A DNA stretch of 64,000 nucleotides from Oscillibacter ruminantium GH1. GTDB taxonomy: Bacteria; Bacillota; Clostridia; Oscillospirales; Oscillospiraceae. The notes beneath the pieces were generated by a model that saw nothing but the letters and a program-made list of their open reading frames with translations, did not search any database and was not told the origin of the DNA. The first letter of the stretch is position 1, and each line of letters starts with the position of its first letter. The stretch spans positions 259,253 through 323,252 of the forward strand of contig NZ_DF158896.1 in the NCBI RefSeq assembly GCF_000307265.1. The letters run 5' to 3'. Shown here in pieces: positions 17,604-25,773 of this stretch. Made by a program: the position numbers and the translations under genes.

Positions 17604-17742
17604 ACGATAATCGAAACTTTCTTAACGGACCTCGCTGTGCATACGATTCATCTATTATGATAGAACGATTCATTTGGAACATTTGATCGATGCGTTAAGA
17701 GCGTAAACGGAAAATGGACTTTTTTTAACAACCTGCGGCGCG
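17559..17742 (+). repeat. Imperfect tandem duplication of the gntR 3' end (103-bp period)
   Basis: The last codons of gntR (SIHMKHLIHTLRV, stop at 17601-17603) are echoed 103 bases later by a frame reading TIHLEHLIDALRA with a stop at 17704-17706. The similarity continues about 36 bases past both stops (GTTAAGAGTGTGAACG versus GTTAAGAGCGTAAACG). Copies: about 17559-17639 and 17662-17742. This is a relic of either a duplicated gene end or a second FadR-type gene. The rest of the gap 17604-18096 holds the terminator and promoter listed separately and AT-rich DNA with no gene. Confidence 0.7.
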
Positions 17743-17769
17743 CCCTGGATTCAGGGCGCGCTTTATTTT
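17738..17769 (+). terminator. Intrinsic terminator after gntR
   Basis: GCGCGCCCTG (17738-17747) and CAGGGCGCGC (17752-17761) form a 10-bp perfect stem with a four-base loop, followed by TTTATTTT. Confidence 0.9.
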
Positions 17770-18018
17770 GTGCAAAAAAGTTACCAATTACGCAAATAAC
17801 GGCATAGGAGTTCGCCTTTTTTCACTCAAAATACAGACCTGCGAAATGATGCCTGCATATCTATATTAACAAATCATATGGTAAAATTAAATAAAAATAT
17901 CTATAATTTATTGTTGAAAAAGCGGACATACAACTTAGCAGTCACAGGAGTTTATTGCTAATTTCTACAATTTTATAGGTCCTATTCACAAATTGTACAC
18001 AAATTTAAGAAAACCCCC

Positions 18019-18047
18019 TTAACAAACAAAACATGGACGTGTATAAT
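18019..18047 (+). promoter_or_regulatory. Promoter of the cstA operon
   Basis: TTAACA (18019-18024), 17-base spacer, perfect TATAAT (18042-18047), 50 bases before the first gene, in an AT-rich region. Confidence 0.75.
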
Positions 18048-18096
18048 GGCATTGTAATTAGAATTGAGAAAATTGTGAGACAAGGTAATCGATATT

Positions 18097-18618
18097 ATGG
18101 AAAATGCCCAATTGCAGGAAAATCTGGAAAAGCTGCTGAAGGCCTACGCTTACTACTTTGATGTGGAACGTGACGTAGAGGTGGAAGGCGGCTCTTTTTC
18201 CGCTGCGGCGGACTATCACTTCCGCGAGGAAAATTATGTGGCAACCCGCGCCCACACGGTTTACGCGTCGGAGCAACATGAGTATGTTTACTTTTATTTA
18301 ACGGAGCATCTGGATCTTGAAACCCTGAAAAAGGAGATTGATCTCTCGCGGGAGGCGGGCGCCAAAAAGGTGAACCCTCACGGTGAGCACATGTTCTCCT
18401 ATGTGACGCTGGTGATTCTGGCGGACACCATCGACGAGGACGCAAAAAAGGCCCTCAAGCGGTATCGGTACCGCAAGAACTTTTGGCTGACACTCCGTGG
18501 CTGGATGGAGTATCACATAGCGGCAATGGAAACTTCGAGCATGACCTTCCTCAGCAATCCAGCCGGCAAGGAAGCCCGCAAAAATCTCGAGCGCAATTTC
18601 CAACCCAAGGCAAATTAA
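18097..18618 (+). CDS. Conserved hypothetical protein encoded with cstA
   Basis: 173 residues, no signal peptide and no membrane helix, rich in charged and aromatic residues. The N-terminal half (about 1-75) reads as alternating strands with many Tyr, Glu and Val residues; the C-terminal half is mainly helical and ends in a basic region. No catalytic motif is recognised. It starts at an ATG with only a weak upstream purine run and lies 16 bases before cstA, so the two share the promoter at 18019. A cytoplasmic partner or regulator of the transporter is possible from position only. Confidence 0.8.
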   Translation: MENAQLQENLEKLLKAYAYYFDVERDVEVEGGSFSAAADYHFREENYVATRAHTVYASEQHEYVYFYLTEHLDLETLKKEIDLSREAGAKKVNPHGEHMFSYVTLVILADTIDEDAKKALKRYRYRKNFWLTLRGWMEYHIAAMETSSMTFLSNPAGKEARKNLERNFQPKAN

Positions 18619-18634
18619 GAAGGGAGAGTACTGT

Positions 18635-20374
18635 ATGAACTCACTGGTTATCCTGCTGATCAGCATCGTTGTTCTTGTCTGCGGTTACTTGTTCTATGGC
18701 AAGTGGCTGGCAAAAGAATGGGGTGTTGATCCCTCTCGCGAGACCCCGGCCCACACCTTGGCCGACGGCCTCGACTACTGCCCCGCGAAGGCCCCCGTCC
18801 TGCTGGGCCATCACTTCGCCTCCATCGCCGGCGCAGGCCCTATCAACGGCCCCATTCAGGCAGCTGTGTTCGGCTGGGTCCCCGTCCTGCTGTGGATCCT
18901 CGTCGGCGGCGTCTTCTTCGGCGCCACGCATGACTTTGCTGCTCTGTTCTCCTCCATCCGTCACGAGGGCAAGTCCATCGGCCATGTGATTGAGGTCAAC
19001 ATCGGCCGCCGGGGCAAGAAGCTGTTCCTGGTGTTCGCTTATTTGACTCTGCTGCTGGTGGTTGCTGCTTTCGGCTCCATCGTGGTGGGCACCTTCGCTT
19101 CCGGCGCTGCGGGAAGCGACGCTTATAACATCGCCAACGGTCGCACCGCTTCCATCTCCTTGCTGTTCATCGTGCTGGCTGTCGCGTTCGGTTTCTTTGT
19201 CTATCGCCGCAACGCGCCTCTGGGCGTGTCCACGGTGATCGGCGTTGCCGCGCTGGTGCTGTGCATTGTGCTGGGCTACAACTTCCCCATTCACATGGGT
19301 GCCAACTTCTGGAACGTGTTCGTTCTGGCTTACATTCTGATCGCTTCCGTCACCCCTGTGTGGATTCTGCTCCAGCCCCGTGACTACCTGAACAGCTTCC
19401 TGCTGTACGGCATGATCGCGCTGGCCTTTATCGGCATTCTGGTGGCTCATCCCTCCATGGCTCTGCCTGCGGCCACGGGCTTTAGCGGCATCAACGGCAA
19501 CAGCCAGCTCTTCCCCGTGCTGTTCATCACTGTGGCTTGCGGCGCAATCTCCGGCTTCCACTCTCTGGTGGGCTCCGGCACCACCGCTAAGCAGCTGGAC
19601 AACGAGAAGGACGCCATGGCCATTGGTTACGGCGGCATGCTGATCGAGTGCGGTCTGGCTGTGATCTCCCTGATCTGCGTGGGCGTTCTGTTTGGCAACA
19701 GCGATGCGCTGGCCTCTGTGGGCAGCAGCATGGCTCTTGCTGAGAGCGGTATGCCCTCCGGCTCTCCCACCGCCGTGTTTGCTACCGGCGTTGCATTCAT
19801 GCTGACTAAGGTTGGCATGCCCTACGATGTGATGTATTCCGTGCTGATTCTGGCTGTGTCCGCTTTCTGCCTGACTTCTCTGGATACTGCCACTCGTCTG
19901 GCCCGTTACATGCTGCAGGAGTTCTTCGTGGACGAGGGCGAGGATGTCAAGAACCTCACCGGCTTCAAGAAGCTGATCTCCAATCCCTTTGTCTCCACCC
20001 TCATTACCGTCATTCTGGGCGGTATGCTGATGCTGGGCGGTTACGACAAGATTTGGCCGCTGTTCGGCGCTGCCAACCAGCTGCTGGCTGCTCTGGCTCT
20101 GCTGGCTTGTGCCGCATGGCTGGGCAACGTGGGCAAGAACAACAAGATGTTCTATATCCCCATGGTCTTCATGCTGCTCGCAACTTTGACTTCTCTGGCC
20201 ATTACCTTCAAGACGAAACTCGGTCGGCTGATGAATCCCCCCGAGGTTCCCACTGTGCCTGCCGACGTGCTGCAGGTGCTGTTCTCCGCAGTGCTGTTTG
20301 TGCTGGCCTTCATTCTGGTGGTTGAGGGTTGGAAGACCCTGACCAGCAAGAAGCCTGCTGAGTCTAAGAAGTAA
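18635..20374 (+). CDS. cstA: Carbon starvation protein A family transporter
   Basis: 579 residues, a polytopic membrane protein with about 15 or more hydrophobic helices. Family segments are visible: HFASIAGAGPINGPIQAA near residue 68 and GATHDFAALFSSIRHEGKS near 98. Members of this family (CstA, BtsT) import pyruvate or, in some reports, peptides, under nutrient limitation. The protein is shorter than the 700-residue enterobacterial forms, as usual in clostridia. AAGGGAGAG precedes the ATG. The gene is GC-rich with C-ending codons compared with the AT-rich upstream DNA, suggesting high expression. A terminator follows. Confidence 0.92.
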   Translation: MNSLVILLISIVVLVCGYLFYGKWLAKEWGVDPSRETPAHTLADGLDYCPAKAPVLLGHHFASIAGAGPINGPIQAAVFGWVPVLLWILVGGVFFGATHDFAALFSSIRHEGKSIGHVIEVNIGRRGKKLFLVFAYLTLLLVVAAFGSIVVGTFASGAAGSDAYNIANGRTASISLLFIVLAVAFGFFVYRRNAPLGVSTVIGVAALVLCIVLGYNFPIHMGANFWNVFVLAYILIASVTPVWILLQPRDYLNSFLLYGMIALAFIGILVAHPSMALPAATGFSGINGNSQLFPVLFITVACGAISGFHSLVGSGTTAKQLDNEKDAMAIGYGGMLIECGLAVISLICVGVLFGNSDALASVGSSMALAESGMPSGSPTAVFATGVAFMLTKVGMPYDVMYSVLILAVSAFCLTSLDTATRLARYMLQEFFVDEGEDVKNLTGFKKLISNPFVSTLITVILGGMLMLGGYDKIWPLFGAANQLLAALALLACAAWLGNVGKNNKMFYIPMVFMLLATLTSLAITFKTKLGRLMNPPEVPTVPADVLQVLFSAVLFVLAFILVVEGWKTLTSKKPAESKK

Positions 20375-20412
20375 TTAGGCTCTGATGGTTCCCTGATTAC
20401 CGCTGTCAGCAA

Positions 20413-20446
20413 GTCCGCCCCGGCTTAAGCCGGGGTGGACTTTTTT
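20413..20446 (+). terminator. Intrinsic terminator after cstA
   Basis: GTCCGCCCCGGC (20413-20424) and GCCGGGGTGGAC (20429-20440) pair with one wobble around TTAA, followed by TTTTTT. Confidence 0.92.
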
Positions 20447-20613
20447 GATGCCTGCATACTGATGATGAGGGACCGAATGATGGAACCCGGCAAATAGAGA
20501 AGGGGCCCAAACGGAAGGCACTGCTTACCCGAAAACAGGGATGATTTCTTTTGCCCTGTCTGCGGACGCGAAGCGGCTTCGGTCCAAAAACGAACCGAAC
20601 CGAAAACTGGCGC

Positions 20614-20655
20614 AAAAACCCCGAACCTTCGCCGCAAGACGAGGGTCCGGGGTTT
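20614..20655 (-). terminator. Intrinsic terminator at the end of the aro operon
   Basis: On the minus strand AAACCCCGGACCCTCG pairs with CGAAGGTTCGGGGTTT (one mismatch and a wobble), followed by a T-run. It lies 13 bases past the aroQ stop codon. The 167 bases between this and the cstA terminator contain no gene. Confidence 0.85.
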
Positions 20656-20668
20656 CATGGTTACTGGT

Positions 20669-21094
20669 TTATTTACCGCAGAGGAACCGCAGCGCTTCCA
20701 CATAGCCGGAAAGGCCGTGGCCTTTGATGGTTTTGACGCAGGCCGCACGAATGTAAGAGATTTTGCGGAAATCCTCTCGGGTGTCCGGGTCGGAGATATG
20801 AACCTCCACCGTGGGAATGCCAACGGCCTTCACCGCGTCCAGCAGGGCTACGCTGGTGTGGGTGTAAGCGCCGGGATTGATCACAATACCGTCCATCATC
20901 CCATAGGCCCGCTGGATGGCGTCCACCAGTCCCCCCTCGTGGTTGGACTGGTAAAACTCCACACCCACGTCAAGGTGACTCGCCTCCTTCTGGATCATGG
21001 AGCACAGATCGTTATAGGTTTCGTGCCCGTAAATCTCCGGCTCCCGGATCCCCAGCATGTTCAGATTAGGTCCGTTGAGAATCAGTATCCGCAC
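20669..21094 (-). CDS. aroQ: 3-dehydroquinate dehydratase, type II
   Basis: 141 residues. It removes water from 3-dehydroquinate to give 3-dehydroshikimate. Type II signatures are present: LNGPNLNMLGIREPEIYG at the start, NPGAYTHTS around residue 73, and VEVHISD near 98. The start is the GTG at 21094, with GGAGGG six bases upstream, inside the end of the aroE-aroK gene (29-base overlap), so it is translationally coupled. An upstream in-frame ATG would add 18 unrelated residues. It is the last gene of the operon. Confidence 0.93.
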   Translation of the reverse strand: MRILILNGPNLNMLGIREPEIYGHETYNDLCSMIQKEASHLDVGVEFYQSNHEGGLVDAIQRAYGMMDGIVINPGAYTHTSVALLDAVKAVGIPTVEVHISDPDTREDFRKISYIRAACVKTIKGHGLSGYVEALRFLCGK

Positions 21095-22319
21095 AAAAAT
21101 CCCTCCAAATCCGCTCGGCGGCGTCTTGAGGCGCGCCGTTGTTGTCAATCAATGCGTCCCGGAACCGCCGGTACAGCGGGGCGCGCTCCGCCGCCATAGT
21201 GGCGAGGTCTGCCCCTTGAGACAGGGGACGACCGTCGGTGGGGAGCTTTTCAAGGCAGCGATCCAGCTGGTAAATTCGGCCGTTCTGGTGAAGGAATCCG
21301 TAATTCTGAGGGGACTTTACAATCCCACCGCCGCAGATCAGAATTTTCTTGCTCTCCCTTCCGAATCGCTCTGCCGCCTGCTGCTCCAGAGCCCGAAAAG
21401 CGGGTTCGCCGTCCTGTGCAAAAATATCGGGAATGGACTTTCCGGCGGTCTTCACGATTTCCGCGTCCAAGTCCACCGCCCCCCGCCCGGTCAAGGCGGC
21501 TAATTCCGCACCCACGGTGGATTTTCCGCAGCCGGGCATCCCGATTAAAACAATGTTCTCCATCTCTCGGCGCAAAAGAGCCAAAATGCGCTCGTTTTCG
21601 GCAGGATTTATTTTCCGGTCGAAGAAATACTCCTCCGCCGCCGTGGCCTGAAAGACCAGCATGGGCAGCCCGTCGGAGCAGGGAAGGCCCAGCGCCTCCG
21701 CCTGAAGCAGCAGCGCCGTCCTCCGGGGGTTGTACACCACGTCCAGCACGCCCTGACAGGCGGGAAACCTTGTCAAATCGGCGGCAGATTCTCCGGTGTG
21801 AGGGTACATGCCCACCGGCGTGGTGTTTACCACGATCTCTGCGTCGCCATGGCGGCTGAGATTGTCATAATTATCCGCGCCGTGGCGGGAGACGACCACG
21901 ATTTCCCGCGCGCCGCAGGCCCGAGCTGCCGCCTGCGCCGTAAGAGAGGTTCCGCCGCTGCCAAGGATCATCACTTTACGGTCCTTCATCTCCACGCCCG
22001 CCCGGCGAGCCATGTACAAAAAGCCGGAGATATCCGTGTTCCAAGCGTAGAGTTTTCCATCCGGACGGCGCACCAGCGTATTCACACTGCCGATGGCCTG
22101 TGCGGCAGGGTCGATCACGTCACAGTAAGCCATCACGTCCCGCTTGTAAGGAATGGTGACGTTCAGTCCGCCGATATCGGGGCGTGCCAAAAAGGCGGGA
22201 AGCTCCTCCGGCTCCAACTCGATCAATCGATAGCCCTGATTGCCCACCGCCGCGTGGATGGAAACGGACCAGCTGTGGCCCAGCGTTCGGCCCAGCAGGC
22301 CGTAAATCTTCTCCGGCAT
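21066..22319 (-). CDS. aroE-aroK: Bifunctional shikimate dehydrogenase / shikimate kinase fusion
   Basis: 417 residues with two enzymes in one chain. Residues 1 to about 253 are shikimate dehydrogenase: the substrate loop LGHSWSVSIHA, NVTIPYK with its catalytic Lys, GSVNT, and a Rossmann turn LGSGGTS. Residues from about 254 are shikimate kinase: P-loop GMPGCGKSTVG, the DLDAEI acidic pair, a glycine-rich GGGIV, GRPLS and the lid/Arg region ERAPLYRR. Together they convert 3-dehydroshikimate to shikimate 3-phosphate with NADPH and ATP. No stop or frameshift separates the halves. It lies four bases after pheA. Confidence 0.93.
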   Translation of the reverse strand: MPEKIYGLLGRTLGHSWSVSIHAAVGNQGYRLIELEPEELPAFLARPDIGGLNVTIPYKRDVMAYCDVIDPAAQAIGSVNTLVRRPDGKLYAWNTDISGFLYMARRAGVEMKDRKVMILGSGGTSLTAQAAARACGAREIVVVSRHGADNYDNLSRHGDAEIVVNTTPVGMYPHTGESAADLTRFPACQGVLDVVYNPRRTALLLQAEALGLPCSDGLPMLVFQATAAEEYFFDRKINPAENERILALLRREMENIVLIGMPGCGKSTVGAELAALTGRGAVDLDAEIVKTAGKSIPDIFAQDGEPAFRALEQQAAERFGRESKKILICGGGIVKSPQNYGFLHQNGRIYQLDRCLEKLPTDGRPLSQGADLATMAAERAPLYRRFRDALIDNNGAPQDAAERIWRDFCADTDSQRT

Positions 22320-22323
22320 CGGC

Positions 22324-23460
22324 TCACACTTCCGCGTAGTTGCCCAGGAAGTGGAAGCTCTGGCAGGAGCGCTCCATCTCCTCCAGCATGGGCAGAACGC
22401 CCGGATCCTTCAAATCGGCCTCCAGCTCAATGAAGAAGATGAACTCAAAATTCCGGCCCGTGACGGGGCAGCTTTCCAGTTTCGTCATGTTGATGCCCAA
22501 AGCCGCGGGCTTGGAGAGAATGTCATACAGTGCGCCGGGCTTGTTGTCGCAGGCGAAGATCAGACTGATCCGGCTGGCACCCGCGTAGATGGCGGGGTCC
22601 TTGGTGACGCAGATGAAGCGGGTGTAATTGTTGTCGCTGTCCTGCACATCCTCTTTCAAAACGCTGAGGCCGTACAGCTCCGCGCAGGCATGAGAGGACA
22701 AAGCTGCCACATGGGGGTCTTTGCACTGGGACACCATCTGGGAGGCGGAGGCGGTGTTGTCGCAGGGAATCACTCGTACGCCGGAAAGACTCTCCAGAAA
22801 ATGCCCGCACTGGCCGATGGCCTGCGGGTGGGAGTAAATTTCCGTCAGATCCTCCAGTTTTGCGCCGGGAAGGCCCAGCAGCTCGTGGCGGATGCAAAGG
22901 CGGGTGCTGCGGACAATGGAGAGGTGCTTGGTTTGCAGCAGGTCATATACTGCGCGAACCGAGCCGTTGGAGCTGTTTTCAATAGGAAGAACACCGAACT
23001 TGCACAACCCGGACTGCACGGCGGAAACCACCGCCTCAAAACTCTTCACATAGACGATGTTGCCCCGAGGCAGAAGGCGGTCGCAGGCGGCCTGAGAGTT
23101 GGCGCCCTCCATGCCCTGACAGGCCACAAGACCCGTCTGGGGGAAGACCTCGCCCCCTGCTTCCAAAGAGGCCCGCACCCGCGCCGCCACCTGCGTGGGC
23201 GCGCCGGTGAGTTCCGCCTGCCGCGCACGGGAAAGGTGGAACAGTGTGGTGAAGAGGTGATAGGCGTAGCGCTCCTTGTCTCCGGCCTCTGCGGTTACCT
23301 TGGCCAGAATCTCCCGTTCCCGCGTCCGGTTGGAGATGGGCAGTCCTTGTTCAGCCTTGGCGGCGGCAACGTCCTCAGAGAGAGCCATGCGCTCCAAAAA
23401 CAGCTTCAGCAGGGCCTCGTCCGCCGTGTCGATTTTTTCCCGAATCTCAGAAAGTTCCAT
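22324..23460 (-). CDS. pheA: Bifunctional chorismate mutase / prephenate dehydratase (P-protein)
   Basis: 378 residues. Residues 1-85 are an AroQ-type chorismate mutase (EIREKIDTADEALLKLF); residues about 110-285 are prephenate dehydratase with the NYTRF motif; residues about 296-378 are an ACT domain that in the family binds Phe for feedback inhibition. The ACT motif PGALYDIL is kept, but the conserved ESRP reads ESCP (residues 329-332, Cys331 in place of Arg), which could alter Phe sensitivity. The product phenylpyruvate is the Phe precursor. The gene has GGAGG before its ATG and lies 14 bases after aroC. Confidence 0.95.
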   Translation of the reverse strand: MELSEIREKIDTADEALLKLFLERMALSEDVAAAKAEQGLPISNRTREREILAKVTAEAGDKERYAYHLFTTLFHLSRARQAELTGAPTQVAARVRASLEAGGEVFPQTGLVACQGMEGANSQAACDRLLPRGNIVYVKSFEAVVSAVQSGLCKFGVLPIENSSNGSVRAVYDLLQTKHLSIVRSTRLCIRHELLGLPGAKLEDLTEIYSHPQAIGQCGHFLESLSGVRVIPCDNTASASQMVSQCKDPHVAALSSHACAELYGLSVLKEDVQDSDNNYTRFICVTKDPAIYAGASRISLIFACDNKPGALYDILSKPAALGINMTKLESCPVTGRNFEFIFFIELEADLKDPGVLPMLEEMERSCQSFHFLGNYAEV

Positions 23461-23474
23461 ATGTGGGCCTCCTT

Positions 23475-24554
23475 TTAATTTTCATCCAGTAAAATGTCCA
23501 GCAGGACTGTGGCGACCACGGCCTCTACCACCGGAACGGCCCGGTGGGCAATGCAGGGGTCGTGTCGCCCGGAGATGACCAGCTCCGTCTCCTCCATGCG
23601 GCTCAGACGCACGGTCTGTTGGGGCTTTGCGATGGAGGGCGTAGGCTTGAACGCCGCCCGCAGTGTCAAAGGCATCCCGTTGGTGATGCCCCCCAAAATT
23701 CCGCCGCAGCGGTTCCGGGTGGTTTCCACTCGTCCGTTTCGGATGCAGAAGGGGTCGTTGTTAACGCTGCCCCGCAGGGCTGCGGCCTCGAACCCCGCGC
23801 CGAATTCCAGCCCCTTCATGGCGGGGATGCCGAACAGCACCGCAGCCAGACGATTTTCCATTCCGCCGAACATCGGCTCGCCAAGGCCCGCGGGCAGGCC
23901 GACTGCCGCGCACTCTACCACGCCGCCAACGCTGTCTCCCTCTTGAGACGCGGCCATGATCACGCCTTTCATCCGTTCACCGCACACGTCGTCCAGCACG
24001 GGAAAGGACTTTGCGGAAACCTCTTCAAAAAGAGCCGATGTGGGCCGGGAGGGAAAGGGAATGTCGCCCTCCTCGCCCACGGAGAGCAGGTGCGCACCCA
24101 CGTAGACGCCCCGCCGAGCCAGAATCTGCTTGGCGATCCCGCCGATCACGCACAGCGGCGCGGTGAGACGGCCGGAAAAATGCCCGCCGCCCCGCATGTC
24201 CGCCTTGCCGCCCCATTTAACCCATGCGGTGTAGTCCGCGTGGCCGGGACGGGGGGTATCCGACAGCGCGGCATAGTCCCCGGAGTGCTGATCCCGGTTT
24301 TCGATGACTGCACACAGCGGAGAGCCGCAGGTTACGTTGTCCTGAAGTCCCGAAAGAAAGGCGGGGATATCCGTCTCCTGCCGCGCGGTGGAAAGCGCGT
24401 TCTTTCCGGGGCGGCGGCGCGCCATGAAATGAGCCAGTTCATCCATGTTGACGGACTCGCCGGCGGGCAGACCGTCTGCCACCACGCCGATGGCCGCGCC
24501 GTGGGATTGCCCGAAAATGCTGACGCGCAGGTTGTTTCCAAATTCAGACGCCAT
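23475..24554 (-). CDS. aroC: Chorismate synthase
   Basis: 359 residues. It makes chorismate from 5-enolpyruvylshikimate 3-phosphate using reduced FMN. Signatures: FGQSHGAAIGVVADGLPAG near the N terminus, RRRPGKN, GGGHFSGRLTAPL in the middle and RCGGILGGITNG near residue 282. The ATG at 24554 is chosen because AGGAGGTGA lies eight bases upstream; a GTG nine bases earlier is part of that ribosome site. It overlaps the aroA end by 11 bases, implying coupled translation. Confidence 0.95.
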   Translation of the reverse strand: MASEFGNNLRVSIFGQSHGAAIGVVADGLPAGESVNMDELAHFMARRRPGKNALSTARQETDIPAFLSGLQDNVTCGSPLCAVIENRDQHSGDYAALSDTPRPGHADYTAWVKWGGKADMRGGGHFSGRLTAPLCVIGGIAKQILARRGVYVGAHLLSVGEEGDIPFPSRPTSALFEEVSAKSFPVLDDVCGERMKGVIMAASQEGDSVGGVVECAAVGLPAGLGEPMFGGMENRLAAVLFGIPAMKGLEFGAGFEAAALRGSVNNDPFCIRNGRVETTRNRCGGILGGITNGMPLTLRAAFKPTPSIAKPQQTVRLSRMEETELVISGRHDPCIAHRAVPVVEAVVATVLLDILLDEN

Positions 24555-25773
24555 GTACGTCACCTCCTAAAGCGAGATAGTCTTCAAAAAACGAGGGATA
24601 GGACTTGTTGATCGCCTCGGAACCCAAAATGGTGACGGGGCCGGCGCAGCGGGTGGCGGCAATCGCCGCGGCCATAACGATGCGGTGGTCGTTGGCTCCG
24701 TCCACCGTGCCACCGGAAAGATGAGGGACGCCGCGAATCATAAGACTGTCCGCTCCCTCTTCCGCATCGCCGCCCAAGGCGGTCAGCATGGCGGCGGTGG
24801 TTTTCAGCCGGTCACTCTCCTTCAGCCGGAGCCGGGCAGCGTTGGTCAAATGGGTAGTACCCTGACGCACGGCCGCCATCACCGCCAGCGGCGGGACAAG
24901 GTCGGGGCAGCCGGATACGTCGATGGAGACGTCGCCGGGGCGGGACAGGGTGCGGGCGTATTCCGACACAGCCATGTCGCCTTGCGCGGAGCAGGCGTTC
25001 AGCCCGTTAATTTGGAGATCGCCGCCCAAAACGTTTGCAGCGTACCAAAAAGCGGCTTGAGACCAGTCAGCCTCCACCGTGGCGTTAAAGGGCCGATAGG
25101 CGCCGGAACGCACCTGATAGAGGCCCTGTTCAGGGCGGCCCACCGCCGTGATTCCGGCGGCGCGAAGCGCCTCCAACGTCATGGAAATATAGCCGGAGGA
25201 CTCCAGCGTTGTGGTGCTTACCAGCGTACTGTTCCCCGCAAGCAAAGGCAGAGCAAACAAAAGACCCGTGAAAAACTGGCTGGAAACATTGCCGGGAAGC
25301 CGATATTCTCCGCTGGGCAAAGCACCCTGAACGGTCAGCACGCCCTCGTTCCATTCGTGAACAATGCCCCGTTCATCAAACAGGTCGAAATAGGGCTGCT
25401 GAGGCCGCTCCATCAATCGGCCCTGTCCGGTGAAGACCCCGCCTCCCGCTGTCGCAAGGGCAATGGGAATCAAAAACCGCAGCGTGGAACCGGATTCCCC
25501 GCAGTCAAAGCGGGGCAGCGGACTATTTCGCTTCGGCAGCTTTCCGCCGATTCCCCGGATGCGGATCACGCCTGCCTCTGGCTGCTCCCATGTGCTGCCC
25601 AGAGCCGCCACGCACCGGAGCGTGGCGGCAATGTCTTGAGAAAGGGCCACATTGCACACGGTACTCACGCCGTTTGCCAGCGCGGCGGCGATCAGCAGGC
25701 GGTGGGCCATGGATTTGCTGCTTGGCGGCGTTACCGTGCCGCCAAGGGGCTTGGGGTTGATGCGGATGTCCAT
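24544..25773 (-). CDS. aroA: 3-phosphoshikimate 1-carboxyvinyltransferase (EPSP synthase)
   Basis: 409 residues from the ATG at 25773, which has GGGAGG seven bases upstream; the frame is open much further back but that stretch is the shadow of aroB. It joins shikimate 3-phosphate and phosphoenolpyruvate. The N-terminal PPSSKSMAHR (substrate Lys-Ser-Arg), DCGESGSTLRFL and LKESDRL are characteristic. The motif DCGESGST replaces the E. coli-type LGNAGTA, suggesting a class II-like or divergent Firmicute enzyme; this is an inference. The start codon shares one base with the aroB stop (TGATG). Confidence 0.94.
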   Translation of the reverse strand: MDIRINPKPLGGTVTPPSSKSMAHRLLIAAALANGVSTVCNVALSQDIAATLRCVAALGSTWEQPEAGVIRIRGIGGKLPKRNSPLPRFDCGESGSTLRFLIPIALATAGGGVFTGQGRLMERPQQPYFDLFDERGIVHEWNEGVLTVQGALPSGEYRLPGNVSSQFFTGLLFALPLLAGNSTLVSTTTLESSGYISMTLEALRAAGITAVGRPEQGLYQVRSGAYRPFNATVEADWSQAAFWYAANVLGGDLQINGLNACSAQGDMAVSEYARTLSRPGDVSIDVSGCPDLVPPLAVMAAVRQGTTHLTNAARLRLKESDRLKTTAAMLTALGGDAEEGADSLMIRGVPHLSGGTVDGANDHRIVMAAAIAATRCAGPVTILGSEAINKSYPSFFEDYLALGGDVHGV

